Shown here piece by piece: positions 23,841 through 36,131 of a stretch of 64,000 nucleotides of DNA. The position numbers and the translations under genes are program-made. Each line of letters opens with the position of its first letter. Positions within the stretch are counted from its first letter, which is position 1. The stretch lies in assembly GCF_013368755.1 (NCBI RefSeq), contig NC_049561.1, positions 3,472,001 to 3,536,000 on the forward strand. The letters run 5' to 3'. The notes below the pieces were generated by a model. The model was not told where the DNA came from and searched no databases. It worked only from the letters and a program-made list of their open reading frames with translations. The stretch is from Talaromyces rugulosus. Lineage: Eukaryota; Ascomycota; Eurotiomycetes; Eurotiales; Trichocomaceae.

Positions 23841-24876
23841 TTGTGTGTCATGTTCTCGAGTTGTTATGGAATTATCAATGTGTGTACTCTACTTAATTAT
23901 GAATGAACAGCCTCATGAGTTACTGTAGTGTTGAATATGTCGATAGTATCATACTACAGATCCTACCTGGGATACACCTTCTGTATCACGAGCTAAGATT
24001 GTATAAATCTTTATTTTATCTTATACATGTAATGAATAAAAAAACCTACTTATTTTGGCCGATGGAGATTAAATATCCTCTCGGCCTACGACATCTAGAG
24101 AATCCCATGTAGCCCTTAAGTTGCGTTTATAGGCCTTTCGAGCAGCCTAGGCCACACTTCTCGACAATTTCAATATCTCAACCCACCTCATCCACGGATT
24201 TGTATTCTTTTAGGCAGAATTTTAAGGTGATAACACTGCAGGCACGCTTATCTTGTAGGAATTATTGCTTTGAAACCCTGTCTTGGGCCTTCTCATGCTA
24301 TCAATCTTCTCTGTTAATGATGCTCTGAAAAGTATTATGGTGCATTATGATGAAGTATATAGTACATCTCAGAGTAAAGAGGTCTTTTTTTATATTTACC
24401 TCTCCAGGATTACCTTAAGAGTACATACATGGTAAAATCTATAATTGATGGCTCGCCGTTTCCACTGTCCAAAATAATCTATCTGTCGAAAGGCGCCTCT
24501 CTTAGAAATCTAATAATTTGAGACAGAGCTTTTTATCATGAAGAAAGTTTATAAATATCGTAATATATAATCTTTTAGGTATAGATCTACCAGACTTTAA
24601 TACCTCAACAACATCTTGACGCCATCTTAATCTGAAAGTGGGCCATTAGCATGGAAAGCTACTGAGATTAAAGTGAGATTAGAGGGAGGGGGAGGGTTTA
24701 TATATATTGAGGCCCTTTCCTATGGTGGTATAATGAAATGAAAAGTCCTAGAAAGCACTAGAGAAACTTTAATATAGTGGAATTGGGAGTGATAAAAGAC
24801 CCAGTCATCTGATGGTACAGCCGAACTGAGATCAACCACGATTCCGAGCCATTCCGCTAGCAAATTCTTGGAAAAA
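23841..24876. other. AT-rich convergent intergenic region
   Basis: About 1 kb between the convergent PAP2_3-like and kinase genes. AT-rich, with no gene-like ORF or repeat of note. Confidence 0.55.
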
Positions 24877-26438
24877 TCAGGCGCTTGTTTGCTTTAGTTG
24901 AAGAAAAGGATGCCTCGCCAATTCGCTTGCCGTTTTTCTCACATCAGGATGCCAGACAAGCATTCCCTTGGCGAGATCCAGAAACGCTTCCCTCTCCTCT
25001 CCATCAAGGAAGGAAACTGTGTCGCCTAGTTTCCGGTCAGGGATCAGGTCTTCGTAGAGAAAGCGGCCTAGGATGTTTCGTGAGTCTGAATAATTCGTTC
25101 AAGATAGGAAACCCAGAAATACCATTATTATCAAAGAATGGCCCACAGAAGTACTCTTCCGCGGTCTCGCATACTCTGTCGTCTTCTCGTCTGACAGGTT
25201 CTGGCCACGAGTACTCTCGCATAAACTGATACCTTTGTATGATCTCTGGAGGGGGTGGGCCGAGTAAGGCTATTATTTCAGCCATGTGTAATTTAGCATC
25301 GTAGCGACCTTGTTGATCATGGATATGCTGAAATAACTCTTTGCCCTCGATCATATCCCACAACTAGTCTGGCATTAGCGGATGCAACAACTACTTTTGA
25401 GAACAACAGGACAAACCAGAACACCAAGATTCCAAATATCCGCAGGCATTTGCCATCCGTTACCCAGTATCACCTCTGGCGCCCGATAGTGGTCTGGCTG
25501 AATAGGCCAGACGCCCCAGTCGTCGTCTTCCTCGAGTCTGGTTGCCAAGCCAAAGTCAACAAGCTGTGGTATACTTCTCAGGCTTTTGAGTGGCCCGAAG
25601 TCATTACGGGACTGATACACTGGTCGTCCCGTCGAATCAATCTTGTAAGCCATCGGGTTTTCAAGCTGAGAATTCATGAAATCAGCAAGCACGGTTGGAT
25701 CCTCAAATGAGACCATGATGTTTTCAAGCTTTAGATCTAGGCAGCGGCCTGGGCTTAGTATCACCGACGGGAAATAAGACCGAAGATGAACTTACCCGTA
25801 TGGACTATCCTGCATTCTTTGTGGAGATATTCAAGCCCCGTAAGGAGAGTCCGAATGTATGTTTTAATGAGGGGCAGTGGCATCTTTTTATCGTCAAAGC
25901 GTCGCTGATACACTGACAAAGTCTCCCTCATAGGCGGATACACAAGACACGAATATGAACATTCCGAGCCTTTAACTTCAAAAGAGTCTAGTAATGTTCG
26001 GATAAGTGAGCGACCGCGATGTGACGGGTCTACCGTAGAAATGTGCTCTTCAATCTCGCGCTCATGGCCAGCAGAACTCGCATTGTTATTATTGGCAATT
26101 TTAAGTGCCACAACGCTCTCTGACTGGTCGATATGCCTGTATGTTTGTTAGAGACAGAGAGCTTCGAATCGAACAGAAATCATTGTAGGCTACCCTTGCA
26201 AATCACGCGCGAGCCATACCGTCGAAGATACGCCCCATCCAACCTTTACCAGAGTTTGGCAACGGGCAGCGAGTACCTCTCCAGGCTTCGCTGGGTAGAA
26301 GTGCTTGGAATTGTATACTGGCGAGATCTCTTCATCAACGAGTTTGCTGGGCGATAGAGGTGGCCCGGGAGAAGGGATGGGAAACGGTTTCTTGAAGGCG
26401 GACAAAAAATGAGGACTCAATGGCCTTGTGACGTTCAT
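24877..26438 (-). CDS. SRPK-like serine/threonine protein kinase
   Basis: Five exons, complement(24877..25067, 25123..25363, 25417..25736, 25796..26136, 26194..26438), give 445 aa. Visible kinase elements: the glycine-loop region VKVGWGVSSTVWLARD, the lysine in VVALKIA, the catalytic loop VHTDLKLEN (HTD replacing HRD, normal in SRPKs, created by splicing of intron 2), the LVDFGLA metal-binding motif, and YRAPEVILG. Intron 4 (GTATTT...CTAG) joins DNNG to RFLYEDLIPDRKLGD, so the apparent frameshift before the C-lobe is an intron; the protein ends in a full C-lobe (RHPFLQLKQTSA). The long SRPK spacer insert is small. Fungi carry many such fast-evolving SRPK-like kinases; the substrate is unknown. 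Confidence 0.88.
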
Positions 26439-27367
26439 TCTAGGGTTACTCCCTGTGGGAGTAAGCTGCTATCAGACTGAAATCTATCCAGGCGGTATTT
26501 ATTTACAGAACGAAGTGAAGCAAATTCTAATTGGCTGTTTTGCAGGGACAATAAGATCAAGTTGATTGGCTGGCGGGATCATCTCAAATATCCCTTTTTG
26601 GTATAGTCCTTATAGCATATTGACCAGTAATACTTGCAATTTATTATTTATTTGTCCTATAGTCAGCTTAGATTTGTTCATTTCATTCCACTTCTTTTTG
26701 ATGGGCTCGTAGCGCCTCCGGATTTTTAGGCAGTATTCCTCTCTTAAAAACACTTATTGGTTGTGGGAAAGGTGATGATCCTGGTATAGTGGGCGAGTGA
26801 GATATGCAGTGAATGCCGGAAGGCCATGTACGTAGCGTCACCATAGTCGTTTGCCGTTTGGGCCATTTTATGTTGTAGACGAGTGAAGAGCCAGCGACAG
26901 TAGCTGCAAGCCAGTGTCAACCAACAACTATCGCTGCTGCTTAGAGACTAGAGGTTCACTTGAAACAGCTGAATAATATACTGGTTGTCAGGCAACGCGT
27001 GCGTCATCTTGTTGCGCACTCGAGTTCGCCGTGTCAATGCCATTCATTGCTAACTTGTCCAGCTAAACAGAAAAAACAATGGCCACAAAGCCCATAGAGC
27101 TAATATCAACAATAGATTGAACGATTGAGGTTGAGGTAAAGTCGAACCAGTTGCGTCATGGGCCGCGGCGCCGCTAAGCCGCATTGGGCGGGCCGCTGCC
27201 AATTTCCTCCACACGCGTTGCTTCTCGACTCTCCCGCCACGGGAAACTCGTTCGCGACCTTCTTCTCCACAAGAACTGCTTGTTGTCACTGCGCCCTTCT
27301 TCAACGCTCTCTCTCTCTCTCTCTCTATCCACCAAGTTCTACGAGCTTGTCAATTCCTGTTTTTCAG
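26439..27367. promoter_or_regulatory. Divergent intergenic region, kinase / PWWP gene
   Basis: Non-coding region between divergent genes. A CT-rich run lies at about 27306-27327, followed by TTTTTCAG directly before the cytosine tract, which looks like a 5'-UTR 3' splice site. Confidence 0.5.
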
Positions 27368-27478
<111 letters not shown>

Positions 27479-27488
27479 TGCGCACACC

Positions 27489-29435
27489 ATGTCTACGGAG
27501 TCTCCGGCCGTTTCTGCTGTCGCCGCAAACGCTGGAGATTCGCGCCCCGAGGCTGCTGAGCCCAAGCCAGAACCGACCTCGAACGAAGCGCCTGTCGACC
27601 AGGATAACGGGAAGCCATCTGCTGGCGAGGACCAGGCTGAAGGTGATTACTTTTAGTTTTATCTTTCAATGGCATTGCTAACGCCTTCTTTTTAGACCAG
27701 AAGAAGCCTGATGACACAGCCGCTGCTGAGCCTGCGGAGGTGAACGGCAAAGATACGGACACGGTGGATGGCCAGGTGGCCAACGGCACGCCCTCTGCAA
27801 AATCTTCGGCTGCCAAGCGCAAGTCTACAGGCGGTGCTTCGTCGGCGAAAAAGCTGAACAAAAAGAAGTCGTCGCAGCGCATCACGCATCTCGACGCTCA
27901 ACCGGGAGAGTACTACCTTGCCCGCCTGAAGAGCTTTCCACCATGGCCGTCCATCATTTGTGACGAGGAGATGCTCCCACAGAGTCTACTCAGCACTCGC
28001 CCGGTAACTACAAAGCAGGCCGATGGCACATACAAAGAGAACTATGCCGATGGTGGCAAGCGCGCCTACGACCGGACGTTTCCAATCATGTTCTTGGAAA
28101 CAAACGAATTGTAAGTCTACGCAAGTGATGTCTGCATGATGTTAAAAATGCTAATACTTTGGTGAATCTAGTGCCTGGGTCCCTAATACCGATTTGACCT
28201 CTTTGGACCCCGAGTCTTGCAAAGACGTTAGCGAGAAAGGCAAACAGAAGCAGCTCATCGCCGCCTACAAAGTCGCAGCCGAAGGCCACGAGCTTCAGCA
28301 CTTTAAAACCCTCTTGGCCGACCATCAGCGAGCCGTTCAGCAAGAGTTTATGGACCGTGAAGCTGCTGCCGCGGAAAAAGCCGCCCTGAAGGCAGAGAAG
28401 GAGGCAGCTAAGGAGGCAGCGAAAGAGGAGAAGAAAAAAAAGCGAAAGAGCACAGCAGCTGAGGCCGATGCAGAGACGGCCGATGGTGACAGCAAAAAGG
28501 CCAAGGCGACCAAGAAGCGCAAGAAGGACACTGAGAGTGATGCCGAAGGCGTCAAGGTACAGCCCTTTCTTCTTAACTTTTCGCAATGCTGCTTTGCTGA
28601 CTGGTATCTGTTGTAGCCGAGCAAAACCCCCAAGACTACCCCCAAGCTCAAATTGACCACACCGAAAGACCCCAGCGCTACTGCGAAGGAAACTAAGAAG
28701 TCGAAGAAGAGTGCAAAACCAAGTGAGGAGCGTACTGTCACACCGCCCCCTCCAGAGACACCGAAGCTTGATCCTAAGGAGGCAAAAGAAAAGAAGCAAA
28801 AAGAGAGTGAGTGATTCACTACCGAATACGAAATTTTAAATAGCCAACTAATATTTCCCTTAGTTCTTTTCATCCGCCACAGACTCCAGAAAGGATTCTT
28901 GTCGCGAGAGGAGGCACCCAAAGAGGAGGAGATGGAGGCAATGGCAGGCTTTTTCACCAGGCTTGAAAGCCACGGTGAAATTGAAGTGTCCATCATCCGC
29001 GAGACTAAAATCCAGAAGGTTTTGAGAGCAATCCTCAAACTCTCATCAATCCCCAAAGATGAGCAGTACAGCTTCAAGAAACGGGCCGTCGATATTCTTT
29101 CCTCATGGAAGAATTTGCTTGACTCCGATATACCTTCTGCTAAACCGGGACAAGCAAAGACAAACGGCGTCGATAAGGAGAAGGATGACTCTGCTAATCC
29201 TGAATCTGAGGTACCAGCCAAGGCAATATCAGAAGAAGCCAAAGAGGAGCCCCAGGAGACAAAAGAACCAACCAAAGAAGGCGTTGAGTCAGCCGAAGAC
29301 AAGGATGAGCCGATGCCCGACGCTGAATCCGGAGAAAAGGCGAAGACAGATCTTGAGCAACCAGGCAAAGACGATTCCGAAGCCGTTGCTAAGGATGAGA
29401 AAGAAGCCGCAGTAACTGATGCGACACCCGCTTAA
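27489..29435 (+). CDS. PWWP-domain chromatin protein
   Basis: Five exons, 27489..27642, 27696..28110, 28172..28556, 28617..28806 and 28864..29435, give 571 aa. After an acidic/Lys-rich N-terminus, the PWWP domain (about 120-215) reads GEYYLARLKSFPPWPSIICDEE and, across the second intron, FLETNEFAWVPNTDL. A highly charged Ala/Lys/Glu linker with nuclear-localisation-like KKRKS clusters follows. Then comes a helical segment (about 382-465, LFIRHRLQKGFLSREE to VDILSSWKNLL) resembling the TFIIS N-terminal/LEDGF-IBD fold, and an acidic tail. PWWP domains read H3K36-methylated nucleosomes. Fungal relatives include Pdp3 (NuA3b) and Ioc4 (ISW1b); which of these is the orthologue is not decidable here. 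The start was chosen at the first ATG after the C tract. Confidence 0.88.
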
Positions 29436-30116
29436 ATGCCGGTCTTTTTGTACTTCTCTTTCACCTTGGTTTTGTCGGTTTCGTCAATTTTAGGAGGCTT
29501 GGTCGACGAATGGTTGTCTTATTCTCTGCTATTTCACTAATCATTCTTTTTTTTATTGCGGCACGATGTTTCTCCGGCTTTCGCCTATGTTTAATTTAGC
29601 TCTTGGTCTCTTCTCTTCGCGTTGTTTCTTTCTCATCGCACTCGCACCTTCGGATTGGCAAAGAAAAAGCATTGATTTAATTGCCCTTTTTTTGTGTGGG
29701 TTGGAACTGGGCTGTTGTAAATCTATGCGTTGTTTTATTCATTTCAGCACGGTTGAGGCAGAGAAAGTTTTTATTTTATTTTTATGACTCATTAGCATGA
29801 TCTGGTCACTTGAATTTGAATACTTTTTCGGACAATAAAAAGTACGTTGGGTTAAACCGTAGAATGTTACCGTTCCAAACACTTTCTATTTGAGCTCTTC
29901 ATTGATATCTCCGCTAATATAGTTCACACAAGACAAAAATGAAAATCAGGTCATCACAGGGACGTTATTCGCGGTTCCTTTCAAACATCATATAAAATCG
30001 GTAAAAAAAAATATGGACATAAAATGTGGAGGTATATGCTACGAAAGATTCAGTTTCTTGCACACAGGCGCCAAACCTGGCTCATCAGACTCTGCACATC
30101 GCTTCAGTAAAGCACT
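29436..30116. other. 3' flank of PWWP gene
   Basis: T-rich untranslated or intergenic DNA. No gene was seen. Confidence 0.5.
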
Positions 30117-30425
30117 TTATTTATCCTTACCCACCAAACCCCCAATAATCATGTTGATTAGCGCCGCGCCACCTCGCTCAGGAAACGTAGCCTTGATTTC
30201 GGGCATCAGCGGCGCCATGTCGAGTCCTGCCTGCACGCCCAGCTGTATAATCTTCTGGGCAATCTGCCCAAAGAACCTCAGCCGCTCAGGCTGTTCGGAG
30301 CGCGGATGAAGGCCTACTAATTCAACCTTTTAACACGTCAAGGGCTTCGCAGAGTTGCAGGCTGCGGTTGCTGCTGCTGGACTCAAAGTGATCCAAATCC
30401 TCTTCATCAAAAAGAAAAAATTTTA
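30117..30425 (-). pseudogene. Frameshifted 3' end of an unidentified conserved-looking protein
   Basis: The frame ending at 30117 reads VELVGLHPRSEQPERLRFF, then GQIAQKIIQLGVQAGLD, then GGLVGKDK and stop; it looks like constrained protein sequence. Upstream, in a different frame (one extra G at 30327), the sequence continues as FLFDEEDLDHFESSSSNRS then LQLCEALDVLK. No start codon, promoter-proximal exon or plausible intron (the gap is 1 nt) was found, so this appears to be a broken gene end. I do not recognise the family. Confidence 0.45.
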
Positions 30426-30565
30426 TTGACTATCGTTAGGCACTGTGGAGCGTACCTGTACTCTGCCTCGTAAGAAAACAGAGCCTTGATAATGTATGCA
30501 CAAGGGAAAAGATGCATCGAATTAAGGTTATTATTAGAAGGAACCCGAGTGTCCCTCGTCGCGCC

Positions 30566-33315
30566 TCATCTGAGAAAACGGGAGAACAGACGGTTTTCGA
30601 CCGCCAGCTGGAAATTTGTATTGTTGTCTCTTTCTTCTTCATCCCCACACGTCCGTTGGATGAATTGACACCATGGTGAACGACTCCGAAAGGTAGTAGG
30701 GCCTGCGTTTGGATGTTGTCCAGAGTCCAGCAAAGTGATCATGATTTTAATGTGTCGCCAAGTCCATTTTGGCAGGGCGACCATCACAGAGAGCGACGGC
30801 TTAATTCCATTGTTAAAGTAGTTGGGGATTTCTTCCAATTTTAAAGAAACGCACTTGTCCACCCCTGATTTCAGCAGCTCTGTCTATATCAGCAAGTTGA
30901 CCGGGTCGTTTCGGAAGGTTGCTTCCTCGGAAAGAAAATAGTCAGAATCAAGATTACCAAAGTCAAAATAATCTGTATTAGGGCCATTGATAAAACCCGA
31001 GAAGGTGTCCTCGATGGCATTGAGAAGCACTATAATAGAACCTAGGGATTCATCTAGTGAATTCGCCGCGTATTCAAACGCTTCTGCAAGCGTATCTGTG
31101 CCCAAGAAGGCTTTGTGGCTCTTAAGGAGGCAAACATAGCCCCTAAATGTCGATAGATTGACCAAAAAGTCCGACCCGCTCTTGGTGGGCAAGTACTCAC
31201 TCATCTCACGCGTAAGGAGAAAGTCACGAACGGTCCGGTGTAGGAATTCGACTCTACGATTCCTGATTAATAGTAGTCCTCCACACCTCGCGTTGATCCT
31301 GCGCTGGCACTGATCATGCAAAGTTTCAACTTCGGTAAACGAAAGTGGGTTGGTAATGTGTTTTAGGGCGTAGTCTTTGTCCTCATACTCGGATTCGTGC
31401 ATACAGTATAGAAGGAATTGCAAAGGTCGTTTGCCATTGGCGGCAATTTGCAGGAGTCGTGCCATCTTTTCGTGATAGAGAGGATCGATTGCATCCAGCA
31501 TGAGTTTGAAAAATCGTTCAAGGTCTGGTGGTAGACCCCTGAGCCGTTTTTGAAAGTCAAGTATGGTATCGCCGTTGGTTAGGCCATCGCGTAACGACCT
31601 TGTCACCAAAAACACCCACAAGAAGACTCCTTGTGCCTTTTCTGCTATATCCTGAACAATTTCTTGCATATGGCCTTCTTTGAAATATGTGGTGTTCCAT
31701 CGGACATGTTTCATCAAGCGGCTTTGTGTGTATGTAAGAATGTCATTTCGCGTTAGAGTATGTATGTATAGCTTTCGGGCGATATTGGTCCCAAAAGCGT
31801 CCTCGAAAACATTCCACGGGCGACTCGAGAGACAGATTTTAATATTAGGTGACATTTAAAACTCCCTAGGAAGCTTGCATAATTCGAAATGATCTCCGTC
31901 GAACTCGTCAATGCCGTCAATAAAAATGCAATACCGGACACGAAGGCTCGGGGTTTGTGCGACTGATCGCAAGGCCGCAAGAAGTTCATGAAGAGTCCAG
32001 TCCACAGCAGTCCCAGATGCCACGGAACTTGCCTGTGAGCAACGAAGGGGGCATACATCAGGGATTAGCTGTGGGCACATGCGGAAGAACTCGTACAATA
32101 GAGTCTGAAGGAGCCCTTTCTGTGACTTTTGCATCATCGTGCCAGCACTCCAAAAGTAATACGCAGCAATTAGCAGCTTTCTTGAGCTGGCCCATTCCAC
32201 ACGCATCTTCTGCGTCTCTTCATGATCGGCAATAAATTTCATCAAGGTAGACTTGCCGGAACCGGCTTTGCCAGAAATCCAGAAGATACCATCTTGGCTT
32301 TTAAGCCAGGCTGGGAATAAAGAGGTCTCTTGAATTCCTTGTCCAGAGGATCCAACATCCACTCAAAGTTGTTTTTGTGCGCTACTGGAATGTCGTCATG
32401 ACGAAGAGGGCGGGATGAGAAGTGTAAACTCCGCAACACAGCCTGCTCAGTAGCAACAGTGGCGAGGTCCTGCTCTATCAAATTATCAAATAGAGTGTTG
32501 AGATTCCGTCTTCAACTTCCTTGATATTGTACGAGGGAAACTGATTAGCCTCTGTTTTCAGGGCTCCAGTCGCACCGGTACGAAAGACTCAAATTCGGTA
32601 CTCGACCCGATCCTCTCGTTCATTGAAAAGTCTCTCTTCAGTTTTGAGCCGGATTCATCGAGCTTCTTTAGACTTGAGGAGATAATTTCGAGCTTTTCTG
32701 AGTGATCTAGGCTCAGGTTGTAACTTTCTTCTCGCAAGGAACCCAGCGCAGTCAGGAGATATGATTGTTGTTGGCTAACGAAGAACGTCAGCACAAAATG
32801 TGTCTTGCCTTGTTTAAAGAGGGGTTTGCCATTACCTTAAAATGGGGAAAAGTGCAACGAAATGACTCCGTGAAGTCGATCTATCCTATTCTGTAAATCG
32901 TCGATTTTTTTTACTACTCCAGACCGTTTTTAATGCGGCCTTGAAGCTCTTGAATGTGTGGTGAGGTCCGTTTCGCACTTTTTCCGGATCGTGTCCAAAA
33001 GCTGATCACAGAGATGTTGACACTCTGCAGTCAATTCGCTAATGGCCTTGACATGGGCTTTTAATTTTGCTAATTCCGAAGACCGCAGCTGTTGCGTGAA
33101 ACTACTTCGAAAGCTCGACATGTCGCCAAGCGGGAGAACTGACTCCTCAGGCTGTAATCTTGAACTGACATCGCTGAGGTTTTGGTATATCTTTTCGAGT
33201 TCGATCGTCTTCTGAGAAGCTCCACTGAGAGAAGTATAAATTTCGGAACCTTCTGATATTAATCGTGACACAAAGTGGATGCACTGCAGGACGTTACTGG
33301 CGAGGCCACTGCCAT
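30566..33315 (-). pseudogene. Degenerate STAND/NACHT (NLR-like) gene
   Basis: From 33315 leftward the pieces appear in the right order but in several frames. First is an N-terminal helical domain (SGLASNVLQCIHFVSRLI, then EGSEIYTSLSGA) of the fungal NACHT-associated type. A frame change after LLDTIRKK and another in an A-run (KKIDDLQNRIDRL) follow. Next come HNNFEWMLD-like linker sequence, a P-loop (WISGKAGSGKSTLMKF), the Walker B-like IFIDGIDEFDGD, a frame break at 31856-31858, and then the winged-helix region (ICLSSRPWNVFEDAFG, FLHRTVRDFLL). A TAG at 30884 splits off the last ~100 codons. With at least four frame changes and one stop it cannot encode the full receptor. Intact relatives mediate non-self recognition or cell death in fungi. 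Confidence 0.8.
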
Positions 33316-33980
33316 TATGATGGTACGAAAAATACTCTCGGCAAGATCGTATTGATTAACTGCGAAACACTTCAAAGCTCCTTCATTAACAATTTCTTAG
33401 CTGCAAGTTATTACTTTTTAACAAAGGTTTTATTTATTACATGCAATGAGATGTAGACGTCTACACACATTCGTCTTTTTATATACATTAAAAATCATAT
33501 GAGAAAAAGAACAGAAACATAGAAGTATTCATAAACCAGCAAAAAAACCCGCGGCCGCAAGATTTCCAATCTCCCCGAGATGATCTTTCCCCTCCTCGGA
33601 TCCAGGCAAATGCAATCAATCATATGGTAAGCAGAAGGGTATTCTAGTAATTCACGATATGTACAACTAGCTCAGGTCGTAGGATTCACACCCTTTTCGA
33701 TTTTTGCTAGTGTGTTTTTTTGGGTTTGTTTGGTTTTTCAGAAGTATAATGGTAATGGCGAACATTTCTTCTCTTTTCTTGTTCAGCCACTGGTTTTTCT
33801 TTGCTCTAGTCGATGCTGCAAAAGGAAAAGATGTCGTATATAGAGATATTGTTTCTTTGTCTATCCATTTTCATGGTTTGGCTTTTCCCTCTATTTTTCT
33901 TTCGTTGGTGTAACAGAACTCAGGTCTGAAGCACAAAGCCGCATCTGAGTTAGGGCGAGATAGCCCGTGTTTTTATCTTC
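33316..33980. other. Intergenic, upstream of the STAND relic
   Basis: AT-rich DNA between the relic's 5' end and the 3' end of the phosphotransferase gene. No gene was seen. Confidence 0.5.
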
Positions 33981-35376
33981 TCAATGAGTCTTGAAGCCGA
34001 CCTTGTCGCCGGTTGGCTGACTGGGCTCACCAAAATTGCGGTACACGGTGTCTCTTGCAGTCGACTTGTTTTCTTTGATCGTCAAGCAGTTGATACCGAG
34101 GAAGGTCGTAATTCTGTTGATCACAAGGAATGCCCAATGCATGTACACGGTGAAGGCATAGACAAGGTAGAATCGAAGATACCAAAGCTCAAACGTAGCG
34201 CTAATAGCAGGAAGACCGACGCGAGGGAGGTTGGCAAGCACGGCGCCTCCCACTAATGGAACCAGCATCATTGTCCAGTAGGGGAACGGCTGCTTTAGCA
34301 AGTGGGCCAGGATGATTTTTGTTGTCATACGGCCGAAGACGAATGACATGACGATGCAGAAAAGTACCAGGTGATTGTCAGTCAGCAGAGACGAATATGG
34401 AGAAAACAGCCATCCTAGAACAGCCGAGGTGAAAACGACAATGGGTGTCCATTCCAGGAAGATCGGGAGAACTGGAAGGCCCTGGCGTTTGCGTGCCTGC
34501 GCGACATTGTAAACACAAGCTGGTAGATGGGCGATTAGGAATCCTCCAAGAACAATGGCGACCCAATAGTCCAAGAAGCTTCGTGTCCCAAACAGCTCAG
34601 GGTGACCGAAAACATCGGCAACTTGGGAACGCCAGATCTGTGGGCCGTAAATCCCGGATGCAATCATGATGGCGATGGCAATCAACAAGCCCTCCGTTGG
34701 GCCATTGAAGTAACCGAGATACAGGGTATGCGTGTGGTACGTCTCCCATGTAGAGAAGAACATGGGCAAGCAAGGGATCAAAGCAGTGAAAGCACCGAGT
34801 TGGGTAGCGCCCAATCCCATGGCAGCTGTTTGGAGCAAGCTGGCAAGTGTGCAGTTCAGGGAGTCAATCCCATGGTCAAACAGCTCTCCCAACCCACTCG
34901 AAGTGTTGGTTCGGCGGGCTTGTTTTCCGTCAATGTTATCCAAAGTCGAGTACATCCAAACGCCAATTGCAAAGCTGTAGTAGACCCATGTTGGTCCTGG
35001 TCCCACCAAGTCCGGTACGAATATTGTTACGAAAGCCACGTTCGCAATAATGAAAATGAAACCCAACAGGGTTACCATGTTTGGGGCCATCCATAACGGG
35101 ATAAATTCGACGGCGGCATTCCACTACAAATCATTACCGGAGTCAGCAACGAAGTCTTATTCTCCCGTGTTGAGGAAATAGAAGACTTACATAATGCTTC
35201 AGGATATATCTGGAAATAAAGGACTTGTCGACGCTGGAGTATTTGTATGATTTAAGAGGAAGGAGGTGGTCGTCAGAGAGCGAGTTCTGGGCCTCTATTA
35301 TTCTCGAAGGTGAGCGGGTTTCAATTTCATCGCGCGAGGCTCACCAACCTTGAACCATCTTGAACAGCCTCGGCAT
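33981..35376 (-). CDS. Choline/ethanolaminephosphotransferase (CDP-alcohol phosphatidyltransferase)
   Basis: Three exons, complement(33981..35123, 35191..35294, 35349..35376), give 424 aa. The CDP-alcohol phosphotransferase motif DGx2ARx8Gx3Dx3D is visible as DGKQARRTNTSSGLGELFDHGID. About eight hydrophobic segments surround it, as expected for an ER/Golgi multi-pass enzyme. Exon 2 (EAQNSLSDDHLLPLKSYKYS) and the join ILKHY|WNAAVEFIPLWMAPN match the conserved N-terminus. The short exon 1 (MPRLFKMVQ) and its GTTGGT donor are less certain. It transfers phosphocholine or phosphoethanolamine from the CDP derivative to diacylglycerol, the last Kennedy-pathway step. Yeast has separate CPT1 and EPT1, and the sequence alone does not tell which activity dominates. 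Confidence 0.92.
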
Positions 35377-36131
35377 ATTGCTAAGTGTTCTAGTCACGTA
35401 AAAAAGCGAGTGGTCGTTATTGTCGGTTCTAATTTTAGATCATAGCAACAAGAAAACGGAGAAAATCAGCCGCACGCAATTGCAGCACCCGGCTCTTCTG
35501 ACAGTGAGACGCACCGGAGCCAGAAAGAACGAGAAAATGCACAAGACAAAAACGACGAAAGAGAGAAGAGAGAGGGGTGGGTGAATGAGAGGAGAGAGGT
35601 TATACGTAGTAGTAGCTGAGACATTAATTTATTTAGGCAGCGGAGAAAAGGGTTCCAGCTCCGTCACGTGTCGAAGGCGCGGTCCGAGTGGGGTCCGTGC
35701 GCCGCGGCTTGCCCGACTCGGCTTAGGCTGCGCCAGCCGCAGAGGAAGGTATAGCAATCACGTCTCTCCAAGGCGACTCTTGTCCACTGCATCTGTCCAG
35801 TCATCCTCAACACCTTCGCCGATCCCACTCCGATCACAACACGACGCTGCACCTCCTCACCCTTGCCTCTCTCAATCCGGCGAAGCAATACCCGAACGCA
35901 GATTCAAGTGCAGTCTCCCCACCGGTCAAACAGTCGCTGTTCTCCCCCCGCCTGGGCGGCGTCTCTTTTCACGCGCGTCTCAGGTCTCGCTCACATCAAC
36001 CGTCACAGAGGTCATCTGCCAGCCTACATTCCCATCGAATTGCTCTTGGGAAACCGGTGGATGGTCATGAAGGTGGGCTGCTTTGGTTCGCGCGCGTAGC
36101 GCTATAATCTCTCAGATTTATCCTCGTGAAG
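35377..36131. promoter_or_regulatory. Divergent promoter region, phosphotransferase / TAF2
   Basis: 755 bp between divergent housekeeping genes. GC-rich toward TAF2. ORFs here are out-of-frame noise. No element can be named with confidence. Confidence 0.5.

Noticed and set aside
25037..25123. Frameshift truncating the kinase C-lobe
   Set aside because: A canonical GT-AG intron (25122-25068) restores the C-lobe in frame.
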